From the NCBI GenBank assembly GCA_002713495.1, contig PATA01000006.1, positions 38,137 through 43,643 of the forward strand: 5,507 nucleotides of DNA. The letters are read 5' to 3'. The first letter of the stretch is position 1; each line of letters starts with the position of its first letter. The notes beneath the pieces were generated by a model. That model saw only the letters and a list, made by a program, of their open reading frames with translations. It ran no database searches and was not told the origin of the DNA. Below are positions 1-5,507 of the stretch, in pieces. This stretch comes from Flavobacteriaceae bacterium. GTDB taxonomy: Bacteria; Bacteroidota; Bacteroidia; Flavobacteriales; Flavobacteriaceae. The translations under genes and the position numbers were made by a program.

Positions 1-188
1 CCATTGGGTCGCCCTATATGAGTTAACAAAATAATGCTTCCTCCTTTTTTTAAAACTAAATCAATAGTTTCTTTAGAGGCCTCTATTCTAGTAACATCAG
101 TTATTCTTTTACCCTCAAAAGGCACATTGTAATCAACTCTTATAATAACTCGTTCACAATCAAAATTTACATTATCAATTGTTTTCAT
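1..188 (-). CDS. pgk: Phosphoglycerate kinase, N-terminal part (truncated by window edge)
   Basis: Phosphoglycerate kinase transfers the acyl phosphate of 1,3-bisphosphoglycerate to ADP in cytosolic glycolysis, and runs in reverse in gluconeogenesis. Only the first 62 codons are present; the gene continues beyond the left edge. The translation begins MKTIDNVNFD. It carries the PGK signature V-I-I-R-V-D-Y-N-V-P at about residues 14-23, whose D19 and N21 are the usual 3-phosphoglycerate-binding positions. The conserved T-R-I around residue 34 and the H-I-G-R-P-N segment at 57-62 (the HxxR substrate motif) follow. The H-I-G-R motif is preceded by T rather than the commoner S. The ATG at 186-188 is at the expected distance from the signature. 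The gene is divergent from holB across a 79-bp spacer. The identification rests on the N-terminal domain only, but the motifs are distinctive. Confidence 0.93.
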   Translation of the reverse strand, partial: MKTIDNVNFDCERVIIRVDYNVPFEGKRITDVTRIEASKETIDLVLKKGGSIILLTHIGRPN

Positions 189-207
189 TTGATTTTAATA
201 AATATTG

Positions 208-215
208 CAAAAGTA
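208..215 (-). promoter_or_regulatory. Candidate Bacteroidota -7 promoter box for pgk
   Basis: Read on the minus strand, the bases spell TACTTTTG, matching the Bacteroidota -7 consensus TAnnTTTG. The box ends 19 nt before the pgk ATG, so a transcript would have a leader of roughly 10-15 nt. I found no good -33 TTTG at the usual 17-23 bp upstream, where the sequence is almost pure A/T, so the call rests on one box. I saw no comparable element on the plus strand for holB. Confidence 0.4.
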
Positions 216-267
216 TAAGAATTTTAATATAAATTTTCATTACTTTAATTAATATTACAATAATCAG

Positions 268-1332
268 ATGCTGGACTTTTGGGGTAACGAAGACTTAATT
301 AAAAATATAAATTTAGATTTAAAAAATAATAAAGTGCCTCATTGTCAATTAATTGATGACCACAATGGAAATGGTGGCTTGTTATTGGGTCTGAAAATCG
401 CAGAAAGGCTTCTTGGAAAAAGCCCATTTAATCATCCGGATTTTAACTTATATTTTCCCTTAGAAAAAGATGATCTTTCAGATAATTCAATTGAAAAGTT
501 TAAAACTTTATTTGAAAAAATAAATTACTGCAAATTAGCTGATTGGAAAGTTTTTTTGAATTCGAATACTCAACTCCAAATTAAAGTTAAAGATATAACT
601 AGCTTACATGAAAAAATTTTACTGAAAGCATTTGAAGGGAAAAATAAAGTTTTTATTATTTGGGGTCCAGAGTTATTAAACAATGTTGCTAGTCATAAAT
701 TACTTAAAATACTTGAGGAACCCCCATCCAAGACTTATTTTTTATTGGTAAGCGAAAAAATTAGTGAAATATTACCAACCATTTTATCAAGAGCTAGAAA
801 TTTAACTTTAGGCCAATTCTCTTTCACTGAAATAAAAAATAAACTATTACAGATGAAAGTTGATTCTGCCTCCGAGATTGCAAAATCTGCAGGTGGTAGC
901 TGGAGAAAAGCTCTTTATTTATCAGAAAACTCAAATAAAATCAAAGAACTTGAATCAATGTGGCTGTATGCCCTTCGTTCTGCTTTAAAATCAGTAGGAA
1001 ATAAAAAAATAATTGTTGAATTAATGAACTGGGCTGATAAAATTTCAAGTCTAACTAGGGATGAACAAAAAAAATTTTTAGAGTTTGGTTCTAATTTAAT
1101 TAGAAGCGCCTTATTAATTAACTATAATGCTCAAAAAGCCTCTAATTATTATAGTCTAAATAACTTTGAAATTGAAAAACTCTCCCCTTTTATTCATAGT
1201 AAAAACATTCTTGAAATTACTGAACTAATTAATAATACATTCTATGAAATTAGTAGGAATGCTAATTCTAAAATTTTATTTTCAAACTTTATTTTAAAAA
1301 TAACAAAATATTTAAATCAAAAAGAAATTTAG
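268..1332 (+). CDS. holB: DNA polymerase III delta' subunit (clamp loader), HolB-like
   Basis: This is a 354-residue clamp-loader ATPase-fold protein, best read as the delta' subunit, a structural part of the complex that loads the beta sliding clamp during replication. The N-terminus has the family V-P-H-x-Q-L element (23-28). A P-loop remnant follows at about 30-38, with Gly (G37) where the catalytic Lys would be, so it should not hydrolyse ATP, as expected of many delta' proteins. An H-P-D-F-N-L-Y-F-P segment lies at 56-64. The diagnostic core is K-L-L-K-I-L-E-E-P-P at 144-153, then P-T-I-L-S-R-A at 170-176, in the place of the SRC motif. The four zinc-ligand cysteines of many homologs are absent. 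An in-frame stop at 250-252 and no other ATG before 268 fix the start. The stop overlaps the convergent methyltransferase by 4 nt. The C-terminal third is divergent. DnaX is a less likely alternative because of the broken P-loop and short length. Confidence 0.85.
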   Translation: MLDFWGNEDLIKNINLDLKNNKVPHCQLIDDHNGNGGLLLGLKIAERLLGKSPFNHPDFNLYFPLEKDDLSDNSIEKFKTLFEKINYCKLADWKVFLNSNTQLQIKVKDITSLHEKILLKAFEGKNKVFIIWGPELLNNVASHKLLKILEEPPSKTYFLLVSEKISEILPTILSRARNLTLGQFSFTEIKNKLLQMKVDSASEIAKSAGGSWRKALYLSENSNKIKELESMWLYALRSALKSVGNKKIIVELMNWADKISSLTRDEQKKFLEFGSNLIRSALLINYNAQKASNYYSLNNFEIEKLSPFIHSKNILEITELINNTFYEISRNANSKILFSNFILKITKYLNQKEI

Positions 1333-2168
1333 AGTTTTCGAAACACAAAAATACTTGAAGAGTAGTTTTTAGTATAAAGAGCTATTAAATTAGATATTGT
1401 TCCAACTAGGAAAGAAATAATCCAAGGAAAAAAAAGTTTTTTTCTTTTAGCGGAAAGCAGTGAAATATAATAAGCATCTAAAATAAGTGCTTGCCTTTTG
1501 GTCATAATAAAGCCTAGTTCTTTTAACTGATTTATAAGACCTTTCGGGGTAAAGTGCCATATGTGTCTGGGAACATCTAAGGCAGCCCATTCGCTTCTAA
1601 ATATCTGAGAATCAATGCTTTGTATATTAGGAAGCGCTATTATTATAATTCCTTTATCAGATAAAATCTTGGCTAGTGAGGAAATAGTATGGGTAGGACT
1701 AGGGACGTGTTCCAAAACGTGCCATAGGGTAATTACATCATACTTTTTATCACTCAACTCTTTAATTGTTGAAAAAACTTTTAGTCCCTTACTTCTACAA
1801 ACTTTTTTTGCAATATTACTTTTTTCAACGCCAGTTACATTTATTCCTTTTTGTGATACATATTTTAAAAAATCACCATTACCGCAACCATAGTCTAAAA
1901 GTGATTTTACGGGTTTATTTGAGTTTAAAATTTTATATTTAAAGTAATTCATGATTCTCCGAGAGAGAAAATAAATTTTGTCTGTAAAGGTTTTCTCATG
2001 GGTTTGGTGAGAATGATAAATATTCGTCTTATAAAACCTGTACATATCCTCATCTGGTTCAATCTTTGTTTTAGCTACAGTAAAGGTTTTGTTGAAGTAA
2101 ATTGAAAACAATTCTTGGGTAACAAGTTTGTCTTTTGATGTACAGTAATAGTTTTTGTATTTATTCAT
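1329..2168 (-). CDS. Class I SAM-dependent methyltransferase, substrate unknown
   Basis: A 279-residue protein with a Rossmann-type methyltransferase domain of the Methyltransf_23/11 kind. Motif I is L-L-D-Y-G-C-G-N-G-D-F-L at about 90-101. An acidic residue ends strand beta2 (G-V-E-K-S, E115). Motif IV is the region D-V-I-T-L-W-H-V-L-E-H-V at 144-155, followed by A-L-P-N (178-181) and P-R-H-I-W-H-F-T-P (200-208), typical of this family. The N-terminal 75 residues resemble the extension of Bacteroidota homologs but keep only one cysteine (C9) of what is often a zinc-ribbon-like set. Residues about 246-265 form a hydrophobic stretch that might touch a membrane. I chose the ATG at 2166-2168; a GTG at 2175-2177 would add three residues encoded by the parS-like site. 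The gene lies 18 nt after mnmG, probably cotranscribed. Its neighbours hint at an RNA or ribosome substrate, but small-molecule or glycan methylation cannot be excluded. Confidence 0.85.
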   Translation of the reverse strand: MNKYKNYYCTSKDKLVTQELFSIYFNKTFTVAKTKIEPDEDMYRFYKTNIYHSHQTHEKTFTDKIYFLSRRIMNYFKYKILNSNKPVKSLLDYGCGNGDFLKYVSQKGINVTGVEKSNIAKKVCRSKGLKVFSTIKELSDKKYDVITLWHVLEHVPSPTHTISSLAKILSDKGIIIIALPNIQSIDSQIFRSEWAALDVPRHIWHFTPKGLINQLKELGFIMTKRQALILDAYYISLLSAKRKKLFFPWIISFLVGTISNLIALYTKNYSSSIFVFRKL

Positions 2169-2169
2169 A

Positions 2170-2185
2170 TGTTCCACGTGAAACC
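2170..2185 (+). other. parS: parS-like ParB-binding site (15/16 match), mnmG/methyltransferase gap
   Basis: The plus strand reads TGTTCCACGTGAAACC. This differs from the Bacillus-type parS consensus TGTTCCACGTGAAACA only at the last position and keeps the full CACGTG core and both arms. parS sites are bound by ParB, which spreads to form the partition complex that segregates the chromosome. The site fills the 18-nt gap between the mnmG stop and the methyltransferase ATG, with one spare base on each side. On the transcribed strand its arm supplies a purine-rich GTGGAA just before the ATG, which may act as a weak ribosome-binding sequence. ParB binding is inferred from sequence alone. Confidence 0.83.
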
Positions 2186-2186
2186 T

Positions 2187-4061
2187 TTATCTGCCCAATG
2201 AAACTAAAAGAACACTTATATCACTGGGGTTTATTCCACTTATTCTGCTTGCCTGAGAAATAGTTTGTGGATTAATTCGAACAAGTTTTTCTTTTGCTTC
2301 AGAAGATAGTGAACTTAGTTTTATATAATTAAAGTCTTTGGGAATTTTTATGTTTTCAAGTCTTTTTATTTTATCTGCAGTTTGTTTTTCTTTGTCGATG
2401 TACCCAGAATATTTTATCTGAATTTCAGCTTGCTCTATTGACTTATTATCAATTTTTTCTTGATCAATGAACGACGAAACCTCATCTAAAGACTTTAAAT
2501 CAAAAGAATTAATGTTTGGTCTGGCTAATATTTTATCAAGTTTTCCGGATTGTTTTACTGGTGTCGATTGTTTTTTTATTAAAACTTTATTCATTTTTGT
2601 GGGGCTGTAACTTGTGTTCTTATAAAAACTAATAAGCTTATTCGTTGAGTTAATCTTTTTATTTAAAAGGGCTAGTCTTTTTTTGTCAACAAGACCTAAA
2701 CGGAAGGCTTTTGGCGTAAGTCGCTGATCAGCATTGTCTTGACGCAGTAACATTCTGTATTCAGCTCTTGATGTAAACATTCTGTATGGTTCCTCTGTTC
2801 CTTTCAAAACTAAATCATCGATCAATACTCCTATATATGCCTCGTGCCTTTGTAAAACAAAGGGTTCAGAATCATTCAAATTAGAAGTAGCATTTATTCC
2901 TGCCATCAGGCCTTGTGCTGCAGCTTCCTCATATCCAGTTGTACCATTAATTTGACCTGCAAAAAAAAGATTTTTAATTATTTTGGTTTCTAAAGTATTT
3001 TTAAGTTGAGTTGGTTGAAAGAAATCATACTCAATTGCATATCCTGGTCTAAAAAACTTCACATTCTCGAATCCCTGAACTTTCTTTAAAGCAGCATACT
3101 GAACCTCATACGGGAGTGAAGTAGAAAAACCATTAACATAAACCTCAATTGTATTCCATCCTTCTGGCTCGACAAATATCTGATGTCTTGGTTTGTCTGA
3201 AAATCTATGAATTTTATCCTCTACAGAAGGACAGTATCTAGGACCAATACTTTTAATTCTTCCGTTAAACATTGGTGACTTGTCAAAACCAAGCCTAAGC
3301 TGGTCATGAACTTCTTCGGATGTATAAGTGATATAACATGATTTTTGAGCTTTAAGTTTACTTGTTTCATTTAGATAACTAAAAGTTCCTGGATTTTTAT
3401 CTCCTGGTTGTTCCTCCATAAGTGAGTAATTTAAAGATCTTCCATCAACTCTGGGAGGTGTTCCAGTTTTCATTCGTCCCGAAATAAAACCAAAAGACTC
3501 TAGGTTGGATGTAAGGCCTTCGGATGGTTTTTCACCAGCTCTACCACCTCCAAAATTTTTATCCCCAACATGAATAAGGCCATTTAAAAAAGTGCCATTT
3601 GTAAGTATAACTGATTTTGAAAAAATAGAAACGCCAAGAGAAGTCTTGACTCCTCTAATAACTGAATTTTTAACAATTACTCCTATAACCATGTCCTGGT
3701 AAAAATCGAGATTGTTAGTTTTCTCTAGTAAATCACGCCAACATTGGGAAAACATAGCCCTATCAGACTGGACTCTTGGTGACCACATTGCTGGACCCTT
3801 AGACCGATTCAACATCTTGAACTGAATTGCACTAAAATCAGAAATAACTCCACTATATCCGCCCAATGCATCGATCTCTCTTATTATTTGACCCTTGGCA
3901 ATACCACCCATGGCAGGGTTACATGACATTTGACCTAATGTTTGTAGGTTCATAGTAATAAGCAGTGTTTTAGAGCCAAGATTCGCTGCAGCTGCTGCTG
4001 CTTCACATCCAGCATGTCCTCCACCAACAACTATAACATCATATTGTTTATCAAACATCAT
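2187..4061 (-). CDS. mnmG: tRNA uridine-5-carboxymethylaminomethyl modification enzyme MnmG (GidA)
   Basis: MnmG is the FAD- and NADH-dependent partner of the GTPase MnmE. Together they install the (carboxymethyl)aminomethyl group at C5 of wobble U34 in certain tRNAs, which supports decoding accuracy. The protein is full length at 624 residues. The FAD dinucleotide-binding motif G-G-G-H-A-G is at 13-18, S-C-N-P-A-M-G-G-I-A-K-G at 46-57, and T-G-T-P-P-R at 199-204. Both PROSITE GidA signatures are present: G-P-R-Y-C-P-S-V-E-D-K from 273, and A-G-Q-I-N-G-T-T-G-Y-E-E from 368. C47 and C277 sit at the positions of the two functionally important cysteines of the E. coli enzyme. The C-terminal helical domain, which binds MnmE and tRNA, ends in S-L-G-R. 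The start is a double ATG (4059-4061 or 4056-4058); either overlaps the ybeY stop, which suggests translational coupling. A perfect parS lies 11 bp upstream, and no clear Shine-Dalgarno is seen. Confidence 0.97.
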   Translation of the reverse strand: MMFDKQYDVIVVGGGHAGCEAAAAAANLGSKTLLITMNLQTLGQMSCNPAMGGIAKGQIIREIDALGGYSGVISDFSAIQFKMLNRSKGPAMWSPRVQSDRAMFSQCWRDLLEKTNNLDFYQDMVIGVIVKNSVIRGVKTSLGVSIFSKSVILTNGTFLNGLIHVGDKNFGGGRAGEKPSEGLTSNLESFGFISGRMKTGTPPRVDGRSLNYSLMEEQPGDKNPGTFSYLNETSKLKAQKSCYITYTSEEVHDQLRLGFDKSPMFNGRIKSIGPRYCPSVEDKIHRFSDKPRHQIFVEPEGWNTIEVYVNGFSTSLPYEVQYAALKKVQGFENVKFFRPGYAIEYDFFQPTQLKNTLETKIIKNLFFAGQINGTTGYEEAAAQGLMAGINATSNLNDSEPFVLQRHEAYIGVLIDDLVLKGTEEPYRMFTSRAEYRMLLRQDNADQRLTPKAFRLGLVDKKRLALLNKKINSTNKLISFYKNTSYSPTKMNKVLIKKQSTPVKQSGKLDKILARPNINSFDLKSLDEVSSFIDQEKIDNKSIEQAEIQIKYSGYIDKEKQTADKIKRLENIKIPKDFNYIKLSSLSSEAKEKLVRINPQTISQASRISGINPSDISVLLVSLGR

Positions 4062-4482
4062 TCTGAAGTTTTTGTTCCACGTGAAACATTTTGATCATCT
4101 CATCTTCTTTTTTGGTCATTTCTTTTTTCTCATTAGCGGTTTTATCAGAAAAACCTGTCATATGTAAAAAACCATGAGATATTAATCTAATTAGCTCATT
4201 TTCAAGTGTTTGAGAATAATTAAGGGCGTTTTCTTCCGCGTGATCTTTCGAAATAAACACCTCTGCAACAATACTTTCCCCTGATTTATAGGGAAACGTT
4301 AAAATATCCGTTGGAAAGTCGTGGTTTAAAAAGGTTTTATTTAATTCGTGTATTCGTTTTTTTGTAACGAAAAAATAAGATAGTCTTTCAACTGTTACAT
4401 TAAATTGGGTAGCGTTATCCAACAACCATTTTGTTAAGATTTTTCTGTTTAATATTTCAGGCTTGTTTATAAACTCTATCAT
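4051..4482 (-). CDS. ybeY: Endoribonuclease YbeY (rRNA maturation / ribosome quality control)
   Basis: YbeY is a small metal-dependent endoribonuclease involved in 16S rRNA 3'-end maturation and quality control of defective ribosomes. The protein is 143 residues, normal for the family. It contains N-H-D-F-P-T-D-I-L-T-F (53-63), the conserved NxxFLxHDxxTDVLSF-type segment. The metal site is H-G-F-L-H-M-T-G-F-S-D: H103, H107 and D113. The third ligand is Asp rather than the His of the E. coli HGxLHLxGYDH motif, which I believe is normal in Bacteroidota. The K-K-E-D-E stretch near 124-128 precedes a parS-encoded tail. I chose the ATG at 4480-4482 because homologs begin close to M-I-x-F; a GTG at 4489-4491 would add three residues but overlaps the putative promoter box. 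This is the first gene of a ybeY-mnmG-methyltransferase cluster, and its stop overlaps the mnmG start by 11 nt. Confidence 0.94.
   Translation of the reverse strand: MIEFINKPEILNRKILTKWLLDNATQFNVTVERLSYFFVTKKRIHELNKTFLNHDFPTDILTFPYKSGESIVAEVFISKDHAEENALNYSQTLENELIRLISHGFLHMTGFSDKTANEKKEMTKKEDEMIKMFHVEQKLQNDV
4073..4088 (+). other. parS: parS centromere site (perfect 16-bp consensus) inside the ybeY 3' end
   Basis: The plus strand reads TGTTCCACGTGAAACA, identical at all 16 positions to the Bacillus subtilis-type parS consensus, a motif conserved across most bacterial phyla including Bacteroidota. It is nearly palindromic around CACGTG. It lies within the coding sequence of ybeY, specifying M-F-H-V-E-Q (codons 132-137) in the C-terminal tail beyond the conserved domain, and ends 11 bp before the mnmG start. 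A perfect 16-mer is very unlikely by chance in AT-rich DNA, and a second copy lies about 1.9 kb away, so a ParB-binding role is the natural reading. No parA or parB is in the window. Confidence 0.92.
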
Positions 4483-4490
4483 TTCTTTCA

Positions 4491-4498
4491 CAAATATA
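4491..4498 (-). promoter_or_regulatory. Candidate -7 promoter box for the ybeY-mnmG-methyltransferase cluster
   Basis: On the minus strand these bases read TATATTTG, an exact match to the Bacteroidota -7 consensus TAnnTTTG. The box ends 8 nt before the ybeY ATG at 4482, so transcription would begin almost at the start codon. No clear -33 TTTG was seen; a GTTTC around 4518-4522 is the nearest candidate at about the right distance. The promoter would drive all three minus-strand genes, since no other strong box was seen at the internal junctions. Confidence 0.5.
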
Positions 4499-4515
4499 CA
4501 TCAAAGTAGGTGCAG

Positions 4516-4542
4516 TTGAAACTATGGTATTCTATATATTTG
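4516..4542 (+). promoter_or_regulatory. Candidate gltX promoter (TTG ... TATATTTG)
   Basis: The -7 box TATATTTG at 4535-4542 matches the Bacteroidota consensus TAnnTTTG exactly. A TTG at 4516-4518 lies 16 bp upstream and could serve as the -33 element, slightly short of the usual 17-23 bp spacing. The -7 box ends only 6 nt before the gltX ATG, implying a leaderless or near-leaderless mRNA. It is a mirror copy of the ybeY box on the other strand, with 36 bp between the two. Confidence 0.5.
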
Positions 4543-4548
4543 TATTAG

Positions 4549-5507
4549 ATGAAAGAAAGACTTCGTTTTGCACCTAGTCCAACAGGGCCACTTCATATTG
4601 GTGGACTAAGAACCGCATTGTTTAATTTTCTCTTTGCAAGAAAACATAAAGGTTCCTTTATTCTTAGAATTGAGGATACTGACAAAAACAGAATAGTAGA
4701 AGGAAGTGAAAAATATATTAAGGAGGCCTTAAGTTGGGCAGGCATTGATGTTGACGAAGGACCTTTTACTGGGGGTAATTATGGTCCTTACAGGCAAAGC
4801 GAAAGAAAAAGTATTTATGAAGAAAAAATTATGATACTCTTAAAATCAAAAAAAGCGTATTATGCATTTGATTCAAATGAAAACCTAGAGGAACTAAGAA
4901 AAATTGAGGAAAAAAATGGAAAAAAATTTAAATACGATTATTCAAATAGACTAAAATTAGATAATTCTTTGAATTTAAATGAAAGACAAATCTTCGAGAG
5001 AATAAAAAATGACCCCTACGTTATAAGACTTAAAGTAGATCCTGGGGAAACATCTATTAATGATGTTTTAAGAGGTAATATTATCGTTAAAAATAAAATT
5101 TTAGATGATAAAATATTAATAAAAGCGGATGGTTATCCTACTTATCATTTTGCAAACGTGGTAGACGATCATTTGATGGAAATTTCAACTGTAATTAGAG
5201 GTGAGGAGTGGCTTCCTTCACTTGCAATCCATAAACTAATATACGATGCATATGGATGGGAGACACCAAAATTTATTCATCTTCCACTGATCTTAAAACC
5301 TCAGGGTAAAGGTAAGCTTTCGAAAAGAGATAGTAAAGAGGGAGGTTTCCCCATTTTTCCTTTAAAATGGAAAGAAAAATTAGGGTACAAAGAATTAGGC
5401 TTCACAAGCTCAGGTCTGATAAACTACCTTTCATTGCTTGGTTGGAATCCTGGAACAGAAGAAGAAATATTTTCATTAGAGGAGCTAATAGACCGATTTA
5501 GAATAGA
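4549..5507 (+). CDS. gltX: Glutamyl-tRNA synthetase, N-terminal part (truncated by window edge)
   Basis: This class I aminoacyl-tRNA synthetase charges tRNA-Glu (and tRNA-Gln, if the organism uses the amidation route) in the cytosol. The first 319 codons are present; a full protein is normally about 500 residues, so the anticodon-binding end is missing. The start is M-K-E-R-L-R-F-A-P-S-P-T-G (1-13). The HIGH-type motif is H-I-G-G at 16-19, then R-I-E-D-T-D at 40-45 and G-P-Y-R-Q-S-E-R at 79-86. The KMSKS-type loop is K-L-S-K-R at 256-260. The segment G-F-P-I-F-P-L-K-W at 266-274 is an insertion that I associate with Bacteroidota GltX. The zinc-site cysteines of E. coli GltX are absent (A-Y-Y-A-F-D around 103-108), as in many other lineages. 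The gene diverges from ybeY across a 66-bp spacer containing facing promoter boxes. The ATG at 4549-4551 directly precedes the conserved N-terminus. Confidence 0.96.
   Translation, partial: MKERLRFAPSPTGPLHIGGLRTALFNFLFARKHKGSFILRIEDTDKNRIVEGSEKYIKEALSWAGIDVDEGPFTGGNYGPYRQSERKSIYEEKIMILLKSKKAYYAFDSNENLEELRKIEEKNGKKFKYDYSNRLKLDNSLNLNERQIFERIKNDPYVIRLKVDPGETSINDVLRGNIIVKNKILDDKILIKADGYPTYHFANVVDDHLMEISTVIRGEEWLPSLAIHKLIYDAYGWETPKFIHLPLILKPQGKGKLSKRDSKEGGFPIFPLKWKEKLGYKELGFTSSGLINYLSLLGWNPGTEEEIFSLEELIDRFRI

Noticed and set aside
189..267. Possible small gene, riboswitch or operator in the pgk/holB spacer
   Set aside because: It is a short, almost pure A/T sequence with no convincing ORF or structured element beyond the single -7-like box for pgk.
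1700..1722. GACGTGTTCC...ACGTGCC repeat resembling half-parS or E-box-like elements
   Set aside because: It has no palindromic CACGTG and does not fit the parS arms; it encodes the conserved H-V-L-E-H-V region of the methyltransferase, which explains the sequence.
1615..1893. A 92-codon open frame on the plus strand
   Set aside because: It lies wholly antisense to the methyltransferase, crossing the motif I and motif IV codons. Its translation resembles no known family, and the minus-strand protein is clearly the real gene.
2175..2177. GTG as the methyltransferase start, adding M-E-H
   Set aside because: The added residues are just the translated arm of the parS-like site. An ATG three codons later is the more usual start and leaves the site intergenic.
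4232..4247. A third possible parS-like sequence within ybeY (TTCC-GCGTGA core)
   Set aside because: It matches only about 10 of 16 positions, and the central CACGTG is broken (GCGTG), so it is not credible as a ParB site.
4489..4491. GTG as the ybeY start, adding three residues
   Set aside because: It overlaps the TATATTTG box, so it would probably lie upstream of the transcription start. The ATG at 4482 gives the family-typical N-terminus.

Overview
The window is AT-rich (roughly one third G+C by eye) and most likely comes from a Bacteroidota genome, probably flavobacteria-like. Three things point there. The glutamyl-tRNA synthetase carries a G-F-P-x-F-P-L-x-W segment just after its KMSKS-type loop, which I associate with Bacteroidota. 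YbeY has Asp in place of the third metal-ligand His. Several intergenic spaces contain TAnnTTTG boxes, the Bacteroidota sigma-70 -7 element. All assignments come from reading motifs; no database search was run.

Layout, left to right. The 5' end of pgk (phosphoglycerate kinase, minus strand) runs off the left edge. A 79-bp divergent spacer follows, then holB (clamp-loader delta' subunit, plus strand). holB ends tail-to-tail, with a 4-nt overlap, against a minus-strand cluster that is transcribed ybeY -> mnmG -> SAM-dependent methyltransferase. A 66-bp divergent spacer separates ybeY from gltX (plus strand), which runs off the right edge. The spacers are short and no stretch over 300 bases lacks a gene. 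I saw no RNA genes, mobile elements, CRISPR arrays or convincing terminators.

The minus-strand cluster is informational: YbeY is an rRNA-processing/ribosome-quality endoribonuclease and MnmG is the FAD subunit of the tRNA wobble-uridine modification enzyme. The third protein is a class I methyltransferase of unknown substrate. The flanking genes are housekeeping (glycolysis, replication, tRNA charging).

The most notable feature is non-coding. Two copies of the ParB-binding centromere motif parS sit exactly at the two internal junctions of the ybeY-mnmG-methyltransferase cluster. One (4073-4088) matches the 16-bp Bacillus-type consensus perfectly and is embedded in the last codons of ybeY, 11 bp before mnmG. 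The other (2170-2185) matches 15 of 16 positions and fills almost the whole 18-nt gap between mnmG and the methyltransferase. The window is therefore a candidate chromosomal partition (centromere) locus, probably origin-proximal. A second, weaker observation is a mirror-image pair of promoters between ybeY and gltX that would give very short or absent 5' leaders.
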